Of a stretch of DNA of 60,083 nucleotides, positions 37,102 through 45,709 are shown one piece after another. Made by a program: the position numbers and the translations under genes. Source of the stretch: Myxococcales bacterium (GTDB lineage Bacteria; Myxococcota; B64-G9); assembly GCA_012798435.1 (NCBI GenBank), contig JAAZNF010000103.1, positions 1 through 60,083 on the forward strand, written 5' to 3'. The notes beneath the pieces were generated by a model, which searched no databases, was not told where the DNA came from, and worked only from the letters and a program-made list of their open reading frames with translations. Position 1 is the first letter of the stretch; each line of letters begins with the position of its first letter.

Positions 37102-38742
37102 TTACGGGCAGTCCACCGAGAGCGGCGAGACGCTGGAGGGGTTGAGCCAGGCGTCCAACCGGCAGTCGCCGTCGCTGTCGCTCTGGCGCTCGCGCACGTC
37201 GGGGATGCCGTCCTGGTTGGCGTCGGTGTCCCAGGTGACGGTCCCGCTGCCGCCGTTCGCCTTGAGCAGCATGTTGTCCTTGTCCTTGTTGGTGGTCTCG
37301 TCGCCGAAGTTGTCGAGCCGCACCACCAGCCCGTCGCCGTTCGCGTCGGCGATCTCCAGCAGGCGTTGGTTGCCGGGCCACTCCTCGGTGCCGCCCCAGT
37401 TGTCGCCTTGCAGGCCCCAGGAGAACTTGTAGCCGATGCGCATCCCCACCGGCAGCACGAAGGTGGCGGTCCAGATGCCGTCCCCGGCCTTGCCGTCGCC
37501 GTTCGTGCCGTCGTCGGACATGGGCACCTGGTTGGGCGTCCAGGCGCCGAGCGCCTGGTGGATGGCGGCGTCCTGGATGGGGCTCTCGGGGTGGACCCCG
37601 GCGGCGACGAACAGGCGCGCGCCGGGTTTATCCTCGGCCCAGCGGAAGCGGTCGATGACGTCGCAGTTGCCATCCTTCTGGCCCGCGTTCATGTTGGCGG
37701 CGATGACCACCCGGATGACGGGCCGGCCGGGGGCGGGCCCACAGGCGGTGGCGAGGTCCGGGTTGGCGCAACAGGTGGCCACAAAGGCCGGGTCGTCGCA
37801 GGTGCACAGGCTGAACTCGAACTCGGCCAGCGCCTGCTGCATGGCGGCATCGAAGGCCTCGGTGGTGTCCTCCTCGCCGGCGCCCGGGTCGTAGTCCACC
37901 GGGTTGGCCAGGATGAAGTCCGGATCGAGCCCGCTCTTCACCACCACCCCCGCCGGGCTCACCAGCGGCTCCGCAAAGCGCGCCGCCGAGCCGCGGGTGC
38001 AGCTCGCGCAGTTCGCCACCGCCGCGACCATGTCGTAGAAGACCTTTACCGGGCCACTCCCCGCGCGCGCGTCCAGGTCCAGGAGCGCCGCCTCCAGCGT
38101 ACGGCCGGAGAGCGAGGACACCGGCAGGCCCCGAGCCGACGCCTTGGCCAGGATGAGCAGGCTGGCGGCGGTGGAGCGCTCGCCGATGAGGTCGGAGCCC
38201 TGGGGCCGGGTCTCGCCCGGGATCGCCTCCGGGATCAGCGAAAAGAGGTTCATGGTCTTGCGGCGCACCTCGACAAGCAAGCCGCGGAAGGCCTGGCCGG
38301 GCGGGAGCTTGGCCGAGAAGCTGTTCTGTCCCGCGTCGATGGCGATCTCAGTTGGCGTGACCGTCCCCTGCGAGCGGAAATTGAGGTCGAGGGCGGAAAG
38401 TCCAGGGACGAACGACGCCGGCACGCGGCCGGTCACGATGGCCGGGCGGGTGTCGGGGCCGGTGCCGCCGTCCGGGGTCGGGTGATCGCTTCCGGTGGCC
38501 AGGCCCAGCAGGCTCTCCAGGCCGCAGGCGGAAAGCAAGATCACCAGGAGCAGCGAGAGCGCCGCCCGCAAGACACTGCACAATGTGCTATCTGGTGCGA
38601 CGCGCCAGATGAGTCCTCCACGCAGCGCAGGCGGCTCTGCGCCGAGCAGGTGGGAGGACTCACCGAAAGCAGCCGCGTTTGGGACCCATGGTTGTGTCGC
38701 ACCATACTGGCATCCGCGCACAATGGGCTTTTTCGATCTCAT
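37102..38742 (-). CDS. Lipoprotein with Ca-binding and carbohydrate-binding-like regions, start uncertain
   Basis: Up to 546 aa. The signal peptide and lipobox (SLLLVILLSACG, Cys73) lie unusually far inside. ATG 38742 has a textbook TAGGAGG site 6 bases upstream, but the sequence between it and the lipobox is a nested palindrome (38586-38725) that need not be coding; TTG codons 38583 and 38571 are alternatives that would give a normal signal peptide. The mature protein has paired-Cys segments (CASC, CTCD, CCANP), an MSDDGTNGDGKAGDGIWT beta-domain and a DxDxDG-like C-terminal segment. Ten bases separate it from the 651-aa barrel gene. Confidence 0.65.
   Translation of the reverse strand: MRSKKPIVRGCQYGATQPWVPNAAAFGESSHLLGAEPPALRGGLIWRVAPDSTLCSVLRAALSLLLVILLSACGLESLLGLATGSDHPTPDGGTGPDTRPAIVTGRVPASFVPGLSALDLNFRSQGTVTPTEIAIDAGQNSFSAKLPPGQAFRGLLVEVRRKTMNLFSLIPEAIPGETRPQGSDLIGERSTAASLLILAKASARGLPVSSLSGRTLEAALLDLDARAGSGPVKVFYDMVAAVANCASCTRGSAARFAEPLVSPAGVVVKSGLDPDFILANPVDYDPGAGEEDTTEAFDAAMQQALAEFEFSLCTCDDPAFVATCCANPDLATACGPAPGRPVIRVVIAANMNAGQKDGNCDVIDRFRWAEDKPGARLFVAAGVHPESPIQDAAIHQALGAWTPNQVPMSDDGTNGDGKAGDGIWTATFVLPVGMRIGYKFSWGLQGDNWGGTEEWPGNQRLLEIADANGDGLVVRLDNFGDETTNKDKDNMLLKANGGSGTVTWDTDANQDGIPDVRERQSDSDGDCRLDAWLNPSSVSPLSVDCP
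38586..38725. repeat. Nested palindrome with 8-bp flanking direct repeats
   Basis: Outer arms GGTGCGAC (38594-38601) and GTCGCACC (38696-38703) enclose TGAGTCCTCC (38610-38619) / GGAGGACTCA (38653-38662), which enclose GCGCAG/CTGCGC (38625-38642). A further hairpin ATCTGG/CCAGAT sits at 38590-38610. GCACAATG occurs at 38578-38585 and 38718-38725, exactly 140 bases apart. It resembles a small palindromic insertion or a structured leader. Confidence 0.55.
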
Positions 38743-38752
38743 GGCGCGCCTC

Positions 38753-40708
38753 CTACCAGGCCACTTCCAGGGTGGCCTTGCTGCGGATCACCGACCAGTA
38801 CTGCTCGGGATCGCGCTCGCCCCGCCACTGGTCCTTGTAGAGGTACTCGATGAGGTAGCGCAGGGTGGCCCCGCCGTAGCTGAAGTTTACGAGCAGGAAG
38901 GGTTTCACCTTGGTGGTCTGGTACCAGGCGTAGCCCTGGGCCGGGCTTCCGTCGCGGTTCTGCTCGTCCCACCAGTCGAACTGCCCGCCCAGCGTCACCT
39001 TGATGGAGTCGCTGAAGGGATAGGTGAAGGTGAGCCGCGCGATGGTGATGTTGCCGCTGTAGTCGTCGCTGTCGGTGGTCTCGCGCCGCTTGTCGCGGTC
39101 GATGATCTGTTTCACCTTGGCGCCGATCTCCAGCCCCCGGCCCACGTCCAGGTTGAGCGTGGCCCACAGCGCGAAGATGGCCGAGAAGCGGTCCTGGTCC
39201 TCCTTGAACACCGAGCGCGGGTCGCGGCCGCGATCCACGTTCTTGGGGTTCGCGTAGTCGTACAGGTCCACGTCGGTGTACCCCTCGGAGTACAGGAAGG
39301 TGGGGTACACCGGCTCGCCCTGGCAGTTGTCGCAGGAGAACACCCGCCGGTGCTGGCCGTTGGTGTTGTAGCCGATGAGCGTCGCCTCGAGTTTCAGGTT
39401 GAGCGCGCCCAGGCCGAGCTCGCCGACCAGCGTACCGCCCATCCAGCCGATGCAGCTCTCCACGAAGGCCTCGTCGAAGTCGAGGAACTCGTTGGCCAGG
39501 TTGAGACTGGGGAGCTGGCCGCCCTCGATGAAGCCGTCGGTGAGCAGCACGTCGTCCTCGCGCCGCGCCCCGAAGGTCGAGGTCCAATGCTCGCCGATGT
39601 AGAAGCCCTCGGCCTTGAGGTTGAACTCCGACACCCCGAAGGCGTCGAGGTAGTTCACCCGCAACGTCCCGGCCACGTCGGCCACGTTGCCGTACACCAT
39701 GGGGAACATGCCCTGGTTGAGCGCCACCCCGTTCACCGCGTACTTCTCGTTGATGAAGCTTGCGCTCCAGCCGAACAGGCCCTGGATGGAGAGGTCGTCG
39801 GTGGGGTCGAGGGTGGCGGCCAGCGTCACCACCGCGTTCTTGTAGCGGCTGGCGAGGTCCACGTTGTGGTCCGGGCAGCGGGCGGCGTCCTCGGGGTGCT
39901 CGCGGCAGTACGCGGCGTCGGCGGGGTTCTCGGTCCCCTTGGCGTCGGGGTCGGCGAGATCGGCCTCGAAGTCGAGGCTGAGCATGGCGCACAGCTCGAG
40001 CTTCAGCCAGTCGGCCAGATCGCTCTGGACCTTCAGCGCGTAGGCCCAGTCCTGGCTCCAGAAGGGATCCACCACCCGGGCCCCGGCGTAGGTGTTCTCG
40101 CCGATGCCGGTGGACCAGTTGGGGCCCACCCACAGCTTGGGCAGCGCGATGATGCCGAGATCGTAGCGCAGCAGATCTTCCACCGGCTCGCCGTGGGCGA
40201 AGATGCCCTTGGCGTTGTCCCGGTCGATGTAGCGGATCTTGCCCACCGTCCAGGCGTTGAACATGCCGAGGTCGGAGGAGCCGACCTGGAAGTAGCCGAC
40301 CCCGGGCAGGGGCTTTTCCAGTTTCACCCAGTAGCCGCGCAGCTTCATGTACTCGGCGTGGTCCATGCCCAGGCTCTCGCCCGAGGTGTTGGGGGTGGTC
40401 CAGCGCAGGTTGCCGTTCTCCCAGAAGTCGTGCCAGGTGGAGCCGAAGCGGCTCTGGATGCGCACCCCGGCGCTCACCGTCTCCGAGACGCGGCCCTTGA
40501 TGGTCAGCTCGAATTCCGAGCCTACCCCGTTGTCGCCGGAGAGGTTCTCCGACCAGAAGGGGTTGCCGTAGTTGAGAACGCCCTGGGAGGTGTTGTTGCG
40601 GTACAGCCACTTGGTGTAGATGCGGCCGCCCAGGTCGAAGTTGGAGGAGTCCGCCTGCGCGGCGAGCGGCACGAGCCCGAGCAGCGCGGCCAGAAACCCG
40701 AGTTTCAT
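38753..40708 (-). CDS. Large outer-membrane beta-barrel protein
   Basis: A 651-aa exported protein: a signal peptide (1-20, ending AAQA), then long alternating strands with aromatic girdles (IYTKWLYRNN, FGSTWHDFWENG, YLIEYLYKDQW) consistent with a porin or alginate-export-like barrel, and a terminal W. It includes acidic loops and CDNC. I do not recognise a specific substrate. ATG 40708 with GAGG 6 bases upstream is preferred over an in-frame GTG at 40714. It heads an operon with the following lipoprotein and YddG-like genes. Confidence 0.7.
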   Translation of the reverse strand: MKLGFLAALLGLVPLAAQADSSNFDLGGRIYTKWLYRNNTSQGVLNYGNPFWSENLSGDNGVGSEFELTIKGRVSETVSAGVRIQSRFGSTWHDFWENGNLRWTTPNTSGESLGMDHAEYMKLRGYWVKLEKPLPGVGYFQVGSSDLGMFNAWTVGKIRYIDRDNAKGIFAHGEPVEDLLRYDLGIIALPKLWVGPNWSTGIGENTYAGARVVDPFWSQDWAYALKVQSDLADWLKLELCAMLSLDFEADLADPDAKGTENPADAAYCREHPEDAARCPDHNVDLASRYKNAVVTLAATLDPTDDLSIQGLFGWSASFINEKYAVNGVALNQGMFPMVYGNVADVAGTLRVNYLDAFGVSEFNLKAEGFYIGEHWTSTFGARREDDVLLTDGFIEGGQLPSLNLANEFLDFDEAFVESCIGWMGGTLVGELGLGALNLKLEATLIGYNTNGQHRRVFSCDNCQGEPVYPTFLYSEGYTDVDLYDYANPKNVDRGRDPRSVFKEDQDRFSAIFALWATLNLDVGRGLEIGAKVKQIIDRDKRRETTDSDDYSGNITIARLTFTYPFSDSIKVTLGGQFDWWDEQNRDGSPAQGYAWYQTTKVKPFLLVNFSYGGATLRYLIEYLYKDQWRGERDPEQYWSVIRSKATLEVAW

Positions 40709-40789
40709 GGGCACCTCGCAAGATAGGGTTTCAGGCGCGGGATACCACCGATCGGCCGCCCGCGTCCACAGTTTCCAGCGGTTCGTGGA

Positions 40790-40914
40790 GCCTCCGCTCG
40801 GCTTGTGCTGTCAAGGGCCCGCGGTCGCTTCGCGACTCGCTGCGCTCGCCCTTGACAGCCGCCGAGCTGCGGCTGAATTACCTGTCATGAAGAGCATGCG
40901 GGCATGCTCTTCCG
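40790..40914 (-). repeat. 125-bp palindromic repeat, copy C (inverted)
   Basis: Third copy of the element, in reverse orientation. Read on the minus strand it shows GAAGAGCATGC/GCATGCTCTTC, then CGCAGCTCGGC, then GTCAAGGGCGAGCG...CCCTTGAC with TCGCGAAGCGA inside. It sits in the 343-bp gap between the M1 peptidase and the large barrel gene; the remainder of the gap (40915-41051) shows nothing recognisable. Confidence 0.85.
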
Positions 40915-41051
40915 GCATTCGGAATCAATGGAGAATCCAATCGAATATCGGGCTGCGGGGACGACACGGCCAGCATGGACCGACGCACTGCCGACCTGCG
41001 GCGCGGACACGAGGTCGAGCGAGCCAGCCCTCGCGCACGACGGGTTCTCCG

Positions 41052-42809
41052 TCAGGGGAGGTCCAGAAGAAATTCCTGGGCTGCATTTTCCAGCGTGAAG
41101 CTTTTCTCGGTGGCGGCCTCTCCCTTCTCGGCCCGGAGGAGGAGCGGCGTCCGAAAATAGCGCGCCGGCTCGCTGGCAAAGCTCTTCTTCTGCGTCACCG
41201 TGACCGTGGCGCGACCGTTCTCGACCACGTGCGTCTCGTCGAGCTCGAGCCAGCCGGTCCCGAACGCCCACTGATCGAAGAACCAGCCGAGGTCGCTCCC
41301 CGCCTCGGTCTGCGCAACGGTCATGAACTCCTCGGTGGTGATGGCGGTGAAGGGGTGGCCCGCGCGGATTGTGCGCAGCAGCGAGCGCATGGCGGATTCG
41401 CCGATGACGCCCTCCAGCATCTTGAGCACCCAGGCGCCCTTCACGTAGAAGATGCGTGGCTCCATGTCGATCGGGGCGGGCGGGACCAGCGGATGATCCG
41501 TGCCACCGGCGGCCCACCAGTCGAGGAGCGGCCGCACCTCCCAGCGCCACAGGTTCCGGATGGCCTGCGCATCGTAGAGCGCTCCGAGCGCCTGCATGGT
41601 CACGTAGTCGGCCATGCCCTCGATGAGCCAGATGTTCCGGTTCTGCTGAATGAAAACGTCGTTCCCCCACCACTGGTGCGAAAGCTCGTGGCCCAAAAAG
41701 AAGTCTCGCTCAGAAAACGACCCCGTGCCGTCGTCGTCGAAGGTGTAGTTGGGGACCAGGATGAGCCCGGGAGCGGAAAAACCGTTGATAAAGCGCTCGT
41801 CCACCCCAGCGAAGGCGATCTCGGAGAAAGCCGGCGGCCCGAAGCGGGCGCTGAAATCCTCGCACAGCTTCTTCATGCCCGCCGCGTACGAGGCCGGGAC
41901 AATGGGGAACCCATCGATGCTCGCGCCCGGCATACCTGCCAGATGCAACGTGACATCGCCGCAATCGATATCGACGACCTGGTAACTGGATAATGCCAGG
42001 GAGACCCCGAACCATAACACATGCTCGACCTCGTATGCGGCGCTAGCGGTGCCGTCGCCGTTGCTCGCCTCGCTCAGTTTGCGCCCGCTGAAATACAGCC
42101 TCTGCGCCTCCGGGTAGCGGAGGCGGAACTCGACCCGGCCCAGGTTGTTTGTTTGCCGCGGCCTGGGCCAGAAGTGGTAGCCGTAGGTGAAGAAGGTGGA
42201 TGGGTTGCCCAGGTAGTTCGCGAGCACGATCCCGCCGCCCTCGAGCGTGAAATCCAGCTCTCGCTCGACGTCGCGGTCATGCCAGCGCACGCTCACGCTC
42301 CAGGCACCGCCCGCCGGGATGGGCTGGGCCGGGGTGACGGTGAGGATCTCGTTCTGGAAGGTGAAGGTCGCGGCGGGGTCCTGCGCCTCGACGGCGTCGA
42401 TGGCGGACGCCGAGAGGTAGAAGGCCAGCGACGAGATTTCGGCGTCGGCCGCGGTCACGGCGATAGTGGCCCGGCCCTCGAGGGTGCGCGCCACCGGATC
42501 CAGCGAGAGCTCGACGACGGTCGAGGGGAACTGGGGCGCAGGAAGGGCGGGAGCGCCGGGGGGTTCCATTCGCTCATGCAAGCGAAAGGCGTCGAGATCG
42601 AACCGACCGGGGAGCCGGCGGCGGGGCCACTCGGCCGACGTCAGGGCCTGCGAACCGGTGTCCGGCGGCGGGAGATCGGCGCGCAGCAGCGTCTCGTGCG
42701 GGTCGAGGAGGATGCGCCATTCTCCCGACCCGCCGCCGCAACCGGCGAAGAACGCGCAGATTGTCGCCACCAACGACCGGCCGACCGTTCGCCACTTGAG
42801 GTTCATCAT
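41052..42809 (-). CDS. M1 family metallopeptidase, lipoprotein
   Basis: A 585-aa predicted lipoprotein (hydrophobic start, FFAGCGGG lipobox). The M1 catalytic motif HELSHQWWGN (near 375) binds Zn with the Glu of WLIEGMADY (near 397), and the YVKGAWVL segment supplies the Tyr expected to stabilise the transition state. The usual GAMEN exopeptidase motif is replaced by GFSAPGLI, suggesting a changed substrate mode. Likely acts at the cell envelope on peptides. The start at 42809 is supported by AGGATGGGG upstream; an ATG at 42845 is less likely. It is 63 bases behind the S26-GNAT gene and may belong to the same transcript. Confidence 0.85.
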   Translation of the reverse strand: MMNLKWRTVGRSLVATICAFFAGCGGGSGEWRILLDPHETLLRADLPPPDTGSQALTSAEWPRRRLPGRFDLDAFRLHERMEPPGAPALPAPQFPSTVVELSLDPVARTLEGRATIAVTAADAEISSLAFYLSASAIDAVEAQDPAATFTFQNEILTVTPAQPIPAGGAWSVSVRWHDRDVERELDFTLEGGGIVLANYLGNPSTFFTYGYHFWPRPRQTNNLGRVEFRLRYPEAQRLYFSGRKLSEASNGDGTASAAYEVEHVLWFGVSLALSSYQVVDIDCGDVTLHLAGMPGASIDGFPIVPASYAAGMKKLCEDFSARFGPPAFSEIAFAGVDERFINGFSAPGLILVPNYTFDDDGTGSFSERDFFLGHELSHQWWGNDVFIQQNRNIWLIEGMADYVTMQALGALYDAQAIRNLWRWEVRPLLDWWAAGGTDHPLVPPAPIDMEPRIFYVKGAWVLKMLEGVIGESAMRSLLRTIRAGHPFTAITTEEFMTVAQTEAGSDLGWFFDQWAFGTGWLELDETHVVENGRATVTVTQKKSFASEPARYFRTPLLLRAEKGEAATEKSFTLENAAQEFLLDLP

Positions 42810-42872
42810 GTCCCCATCCTGAACGTGTTTGCCGAATAAAATCAACCCGTCACCGCGCCGCTCGGTCGAGCG

Positions 42873-43730
42873 CTACAGCATCTTTTCAAGCAGGTCCATC
42901 TCGGCGGGCAGCGGTAAAAGATCCTTGCGCCGCGAGATCTCGCCGGGCGGGACGACCCGGAAGTCTCGCGATTCGAACAGCGCGCGCGAGGCGAGATTGT
43001 CCTTTCGCACCAGGGCCCCCAGGCGGCCGAGGCCCTCCCCGCGCGCCTTCTCTTCGACGGCCTCGAGCAACGCCCGGCCGACGCCCAGCCGCCGAAAAGG
43101 CGCGATCACCGAAAGGCTCGAGACGTACCCCGTGAGCGGGTCGGTCGAGGCCACGCAGGCGAGCACCACCTCTCCCATGCGTCCGAGACGCGAGCGAGCG
43201 ACGAACACCCAGGATTCACCGGTCCCGCCGCTGGCCCCGCCGCCATCCGGTTTCTTCGCGGACCCGAACGCCTGGCAGGCGACCTCGATCCTTCCTGCGG
43301 CGAGCCGGAGCAGCCGGACCGCGAGCGCGGAGAGCGCCGGGGCGCCGAGATCCTTGTCGGTGACGGCGCGCTTGATCCGCGGCAGGCGGCGCAGGAGCCG
43401 GCGCAGGCGGTGCTGCGCGTGGTTCGAGGCCAGCCCCACGAGATCGTCTATCCTGCGGTCGAGCCGGTGGTATTTCCCGTCGCGCCAGAAACCGACCACC
43501 CGGCCCAGCGCCTCGTGCGGCGAGAACGGGCCCTCCATCTCCAGGGTGGCGTCCCCCCGCGTCCAGAACTTCTCGCCCTCGAGCTTCACCACCCGGTGGG
43601 TGAGGTGGCGACCGCGACTGAGGATGGAGACGATCCAACCGAGGCGAGGCGGACCATCGAGCGGTGAAAGCTCCGGCCGGTCGCCGGAGCGGAGGATGGG
43701 GGACATGCTAGGGCCGAGGCTGCAATTCAT
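42873..43730 (-). CDS. S26-type peptidase domain fused to GNAT acetyltransferase
   Basis: A 285-aa fusion. Residues 3-90 match compact S26 peptidases: GPSMSPILRSGD (Ser8 as nucleophile), a central segment with THRVVKLEG (His45), and WTRGD (57-60). A Ser/His arrangement, as in the ER/SipW-type signal peptidases, fits better than Ser/Lys. Residues about 150-285 are a GNAT domain with the acetyl-CoA loop RRLGVGRALLEA (213-224). There is no hydrophobic anchor, unlike true signal peptidases, so it may act on cytoplasmic peptide. It is 8 bases downstream of the radical SAM gene in the peptide-modification locus. Confidence 0.75.
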   Translation of the reverse strand: MNCSLGPSMSPILRSGDRPELSPLDGPPRLGWIVSILSRGRHLTHRVVKLEGEKFWTRGDATLEMEGPFSPHEALGRVVGFWRDGKYHRLDRRIDDLVGLASNHAQHRLRRLLRRLPRIKRAVTDKDLGAPALSALAVRLLRLAAGRIEVACQAFGSAKKPDGGGASGGTGESWVFVARSRLGRMGEVVLACVASTDPLTGYVSSLSVIAPFRRLGVGRALLEAVEEKARGEGLGRLGALVRKDNLASRALFESRDFRVVPPGEISRRKDLLPLPAEMDLLEKML

Positions 43731-43738
43731 TTTGAAGC

Positions 43739-44737
43739 TTACAGGAGCAGTTGCCGGGCGAGTTTTCGGCGGACTGTCTTTTCATACAGCATCACCCGGG
43801 CCACGATCTCTTTCTTTCTTGCCTCTAGCTTTTCCAGCAGGACAGTGGTGGTCGCTTCGTCATTCATCAACGATACACACCTCTCGCACTGGAACATCCC
43901 CGCTCCCCAATCCTTGTCTTTCCCGGCCATTCTGGCGAGCCGGTCGGGTCCGAGAACAAGGATTCCGGCAAGCAGCAGGTCGCGTGAAGATCTCTCGAGG
44001 ATGTCGCCGATCGCCTCTCTTCGTACATCACCGAGGACAAGCGGCCATCTCGCCATGTGAAAGATCCGCGACGAGCAGCACGCCATGAGGCGGCCTTCTG
44101 GTGTAAGCAGCGGAGACAGGACGGTTTCGCAGGGAGCTCCTCGCGGTTTTTTCAGCCGGTCGGGCGGGAGCACCAGGGCTTCGCCAACGTTGTCGAGGTC
44201 GTAGGCGCCATCACGCTCGATCTGAATACCTGCCTTTTTTTTCTTCAGGACCGCTCGAAGCATCGATTGGGATCGGGCACCGACACCGCGCACTTTGACG
44301 AGAATGTTCGCCCGATTGCAGGCTCGGGCGAGCGTCGACACCTCCTCCACGGTGATCGCAGGATGGTGATAAGCGTCGAAGCTCACCGCAAGGCCCCGCA
44401 GACCTTTCTGGTGCGCCCGGTCGAGAATGCGATCGAGGTGGTGTGCTCGACGAGACCACAAGCCGTTGGTCACCACCGTCGAGGCCCGCCCGGTGTCCCG
44501 CGTGCATTGCAGCAGCCGAAGGAACCGCCCTGGATCGAGAAAAGCCTCGCCGCCGGTAAAGCTGACGACACGGATCCAATCGGGAAGGCCGCGGATCACA
44601 GTACGGATCATGCGCTCATCGCACACGGACCGACTTCGGATCGTTCGGGGAATGAAGCAGTGCCGGCAGGTTGCGTCGCAGGCCCAGCTTGTGGCGATCG
44701 CGATGCTGCGGTACTGGATGATCCGATCTGTTGTCAT
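43739..44737 (-). CDS. Radical SAM protein with extra cysteines
   Basis: A 332-aa radical SAM enzyme. The [4Fe-4S]/SAM motif is CDATCRHC (Cys20, 24, 27), followed by SFTGGEAF (GGE 62-64). Extra Cys at 203, 220-221 and 284/287 in SPASM-like positions suggest an auxiliary cluster used for peptide substrates. ATG 44737 is chosen because the domain starts right after it; no strong ribosome-binding site is seen, and it is 14 bases after the HprK-like gene, consistent with translational coupling. It may modify the 48-aa peptide; that is inference. Confidence 0.8.
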   Translation of the reverse strand: MTTDRIIQYRSIAIATSWACDATCRHCFIPRTIRSRSVCDERMIRTVIRGLPDWIRVVSFTGGEAFLDPGRFLRLLQCTRDTGRASTVVTNGLWSRRAHHLDRILDRAHQKGLRGLAVSFDAYHHPAITVEEVSTLARACNRANILVKVRGVGARSQSMLRAVLKKKKAGIQIERDGAYDLDNVGEALVLPPDRLKKPRGAPCETVLSPLLTPEGRLMACCSSRIFHMARWPLVLGDVRREAIGDILERSSRDLLLAGILVLGPDRLARMAGKDKDWGAGMFQCERCVSLMNDEATTTVLLEKLEARKKEIVARVMLYEKTVRRKLARQLLL

Positions 44738-44751
44738 TGTAGGTATTGAGC

Positions 44752-45513
44752 TTATAGCACCCGAGAGACGTCGTCGTGCTTTCTGAACGTAATCTCTTTG
44801 AGCTCTAGCTCCGCTGCCAGTCGCAAGAGAGAGGCGAACACGGTTTGGGGTGAACCCAGGAATCGGTCCGGCCAGATCACGTGCGGGCACAAGCTCGACA
44901 GCGCCAAGTTTCGCGGCAACGCGCGAACGGAAAGCGGTTTGTTCTTCCGGATGATCGCCACCGTTGCGACCGGGCCGTGCTCGTTTGCCCCCGGCCTCTT
45001 GTCGTTCTGGCACAGGGGAACACCGCAGGCTATCCAGCGCCCGTGGCAGCGGAGCAGTCCAATCCGATCGTCGTGGAGTGCCGCGTCGTAGGATGCGTGT
45101 TTCAACAAGGTCGACTTGCCCGACCCCGACTTCCCCGCGAACACGTGAACGGCGCCTTTCGTGCGATACCCGGCGGCATGGAGCAGGAGTCCGCCCGCGC
45201 GCGAAAGGGCTCGCGCGATGCACAGCGCAAGGGCTCCTGACACCGCCTCCACGATGGAGGCCTTGAGGACGACGCGCATGACCTTCGTGTGCTGCACGGA
45301 TTGAATCCATATACGGGCGGCGGCAACCCCATCCGCAAAGCGCGGGGTGCAGCGGACGAACTCTGGGCCCAACTCCAAACGGAGACCGTGTGAGGCGTGG
45401 TGGGATGTGCGAAATGGCCCGATGAGGGAATCCAAGGCCGGAAGCAACCTGTCATCGCACGACGCCGTGAACACCTCTCCGCACGTCTCGAATCTCCTTG
45501 TGGAAAAACCCAT
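44752..45513 (-). CDS. HprK-related kinase
   Basis: A 253-aa protein related to HPr kinase/phosphorylase and to HprK-like kinases found near PqqD proteins. LLLHAAG, the P-loop AGKSGSGKST (127-135) and HDDR (147-150) are present, and it has no HPr-binding N-domain. Such kinases phosphorylate small proteins or peptides, including in some lasso-peptide clusters. It starts 33 bases after the 48-aa ORF and has no good ribosome-binding site of its own. Confidence 0.8.
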   Translation of the reverse strand: MGFSTRRFETCGEVFTASCDDRLLPALDSLIGPFRTSHHASHGLRLELGPEFVRCTPRFADGVAAARIWIQSVQHTKVMRVVLKASIVEAVSGALALCIARALSRAGGLLLHAAGYRTKGAVHVFAGKSGSGKSTLLKHASYDAALHDDRIGLLRCHGRWIACGVPLCQNDKRPGANEHGPVATVAIIRKNKPLSVRALPRNLALSSLCPHVIWPDRFLGSPQTVFASLLRLAAELELKEITFRKHDDVSRVL

Positions 45514-45546
45514 GGGAAGCGCAGCACGGCGAGGGAAAAACGGGTC

Positions 45547-45693
45547 TTACCGTCGAGGTGGCCTGCGATATGGTCCGTATTCCAGGGCGCCCTCCTGCAC
45601 TGGAGTGGAAAACATGCTCCGTATGAAAGAGAGCCGTTTCGATACGACCACGGGCCGAGAGTATCTGGACTTCTTCCTGTGCGACCTTCTCAT
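45547..45693 (-). CDS. 48-aa basic small ORF, candidate peptide precursor
   Basis: A short ORF on the minus strand, ATG 45693 to TAA 45547, preceded by GGAGG with 4 bases to the ATG, the same spacing as at the PqqD-like gene. It starts 16 bases after the stop of the giant lipoprotein gene and ends 33 bases before the HprK-like gene. The peptide has 11 Arg, 3 Lys and 1 His but only 2 Glu, and no Cys. Residues 7-17 read KKSRYSRPVVV, matching the Y-x-x-P leader motif that RRE/PqqD-type proteins recognise in several RiPP families. The C-terminal part (31-48) is Pro/Tyr/Arg-rich. Its role as a substrate of the locus is a proposal, not shown. Confidence 0.5.
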   Translation of the reverse strand: MRRSHRKKSRYSRPVVVSKRLSFIRSMFSTPVQEGALEYGPYRRPPRR

Positions 45694-45709
45694 GTTTCCT
45701 CCGGGGATT

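Noticed and set aside
38578-38725. The flanking GCACAATG pair as a proven target-site duplication
   Set aside because: Its 140-base spacing is not a multiple of three, and precise excision does not rejoin MRSKK to the signal peptide in frame; it stays a suggestion only.
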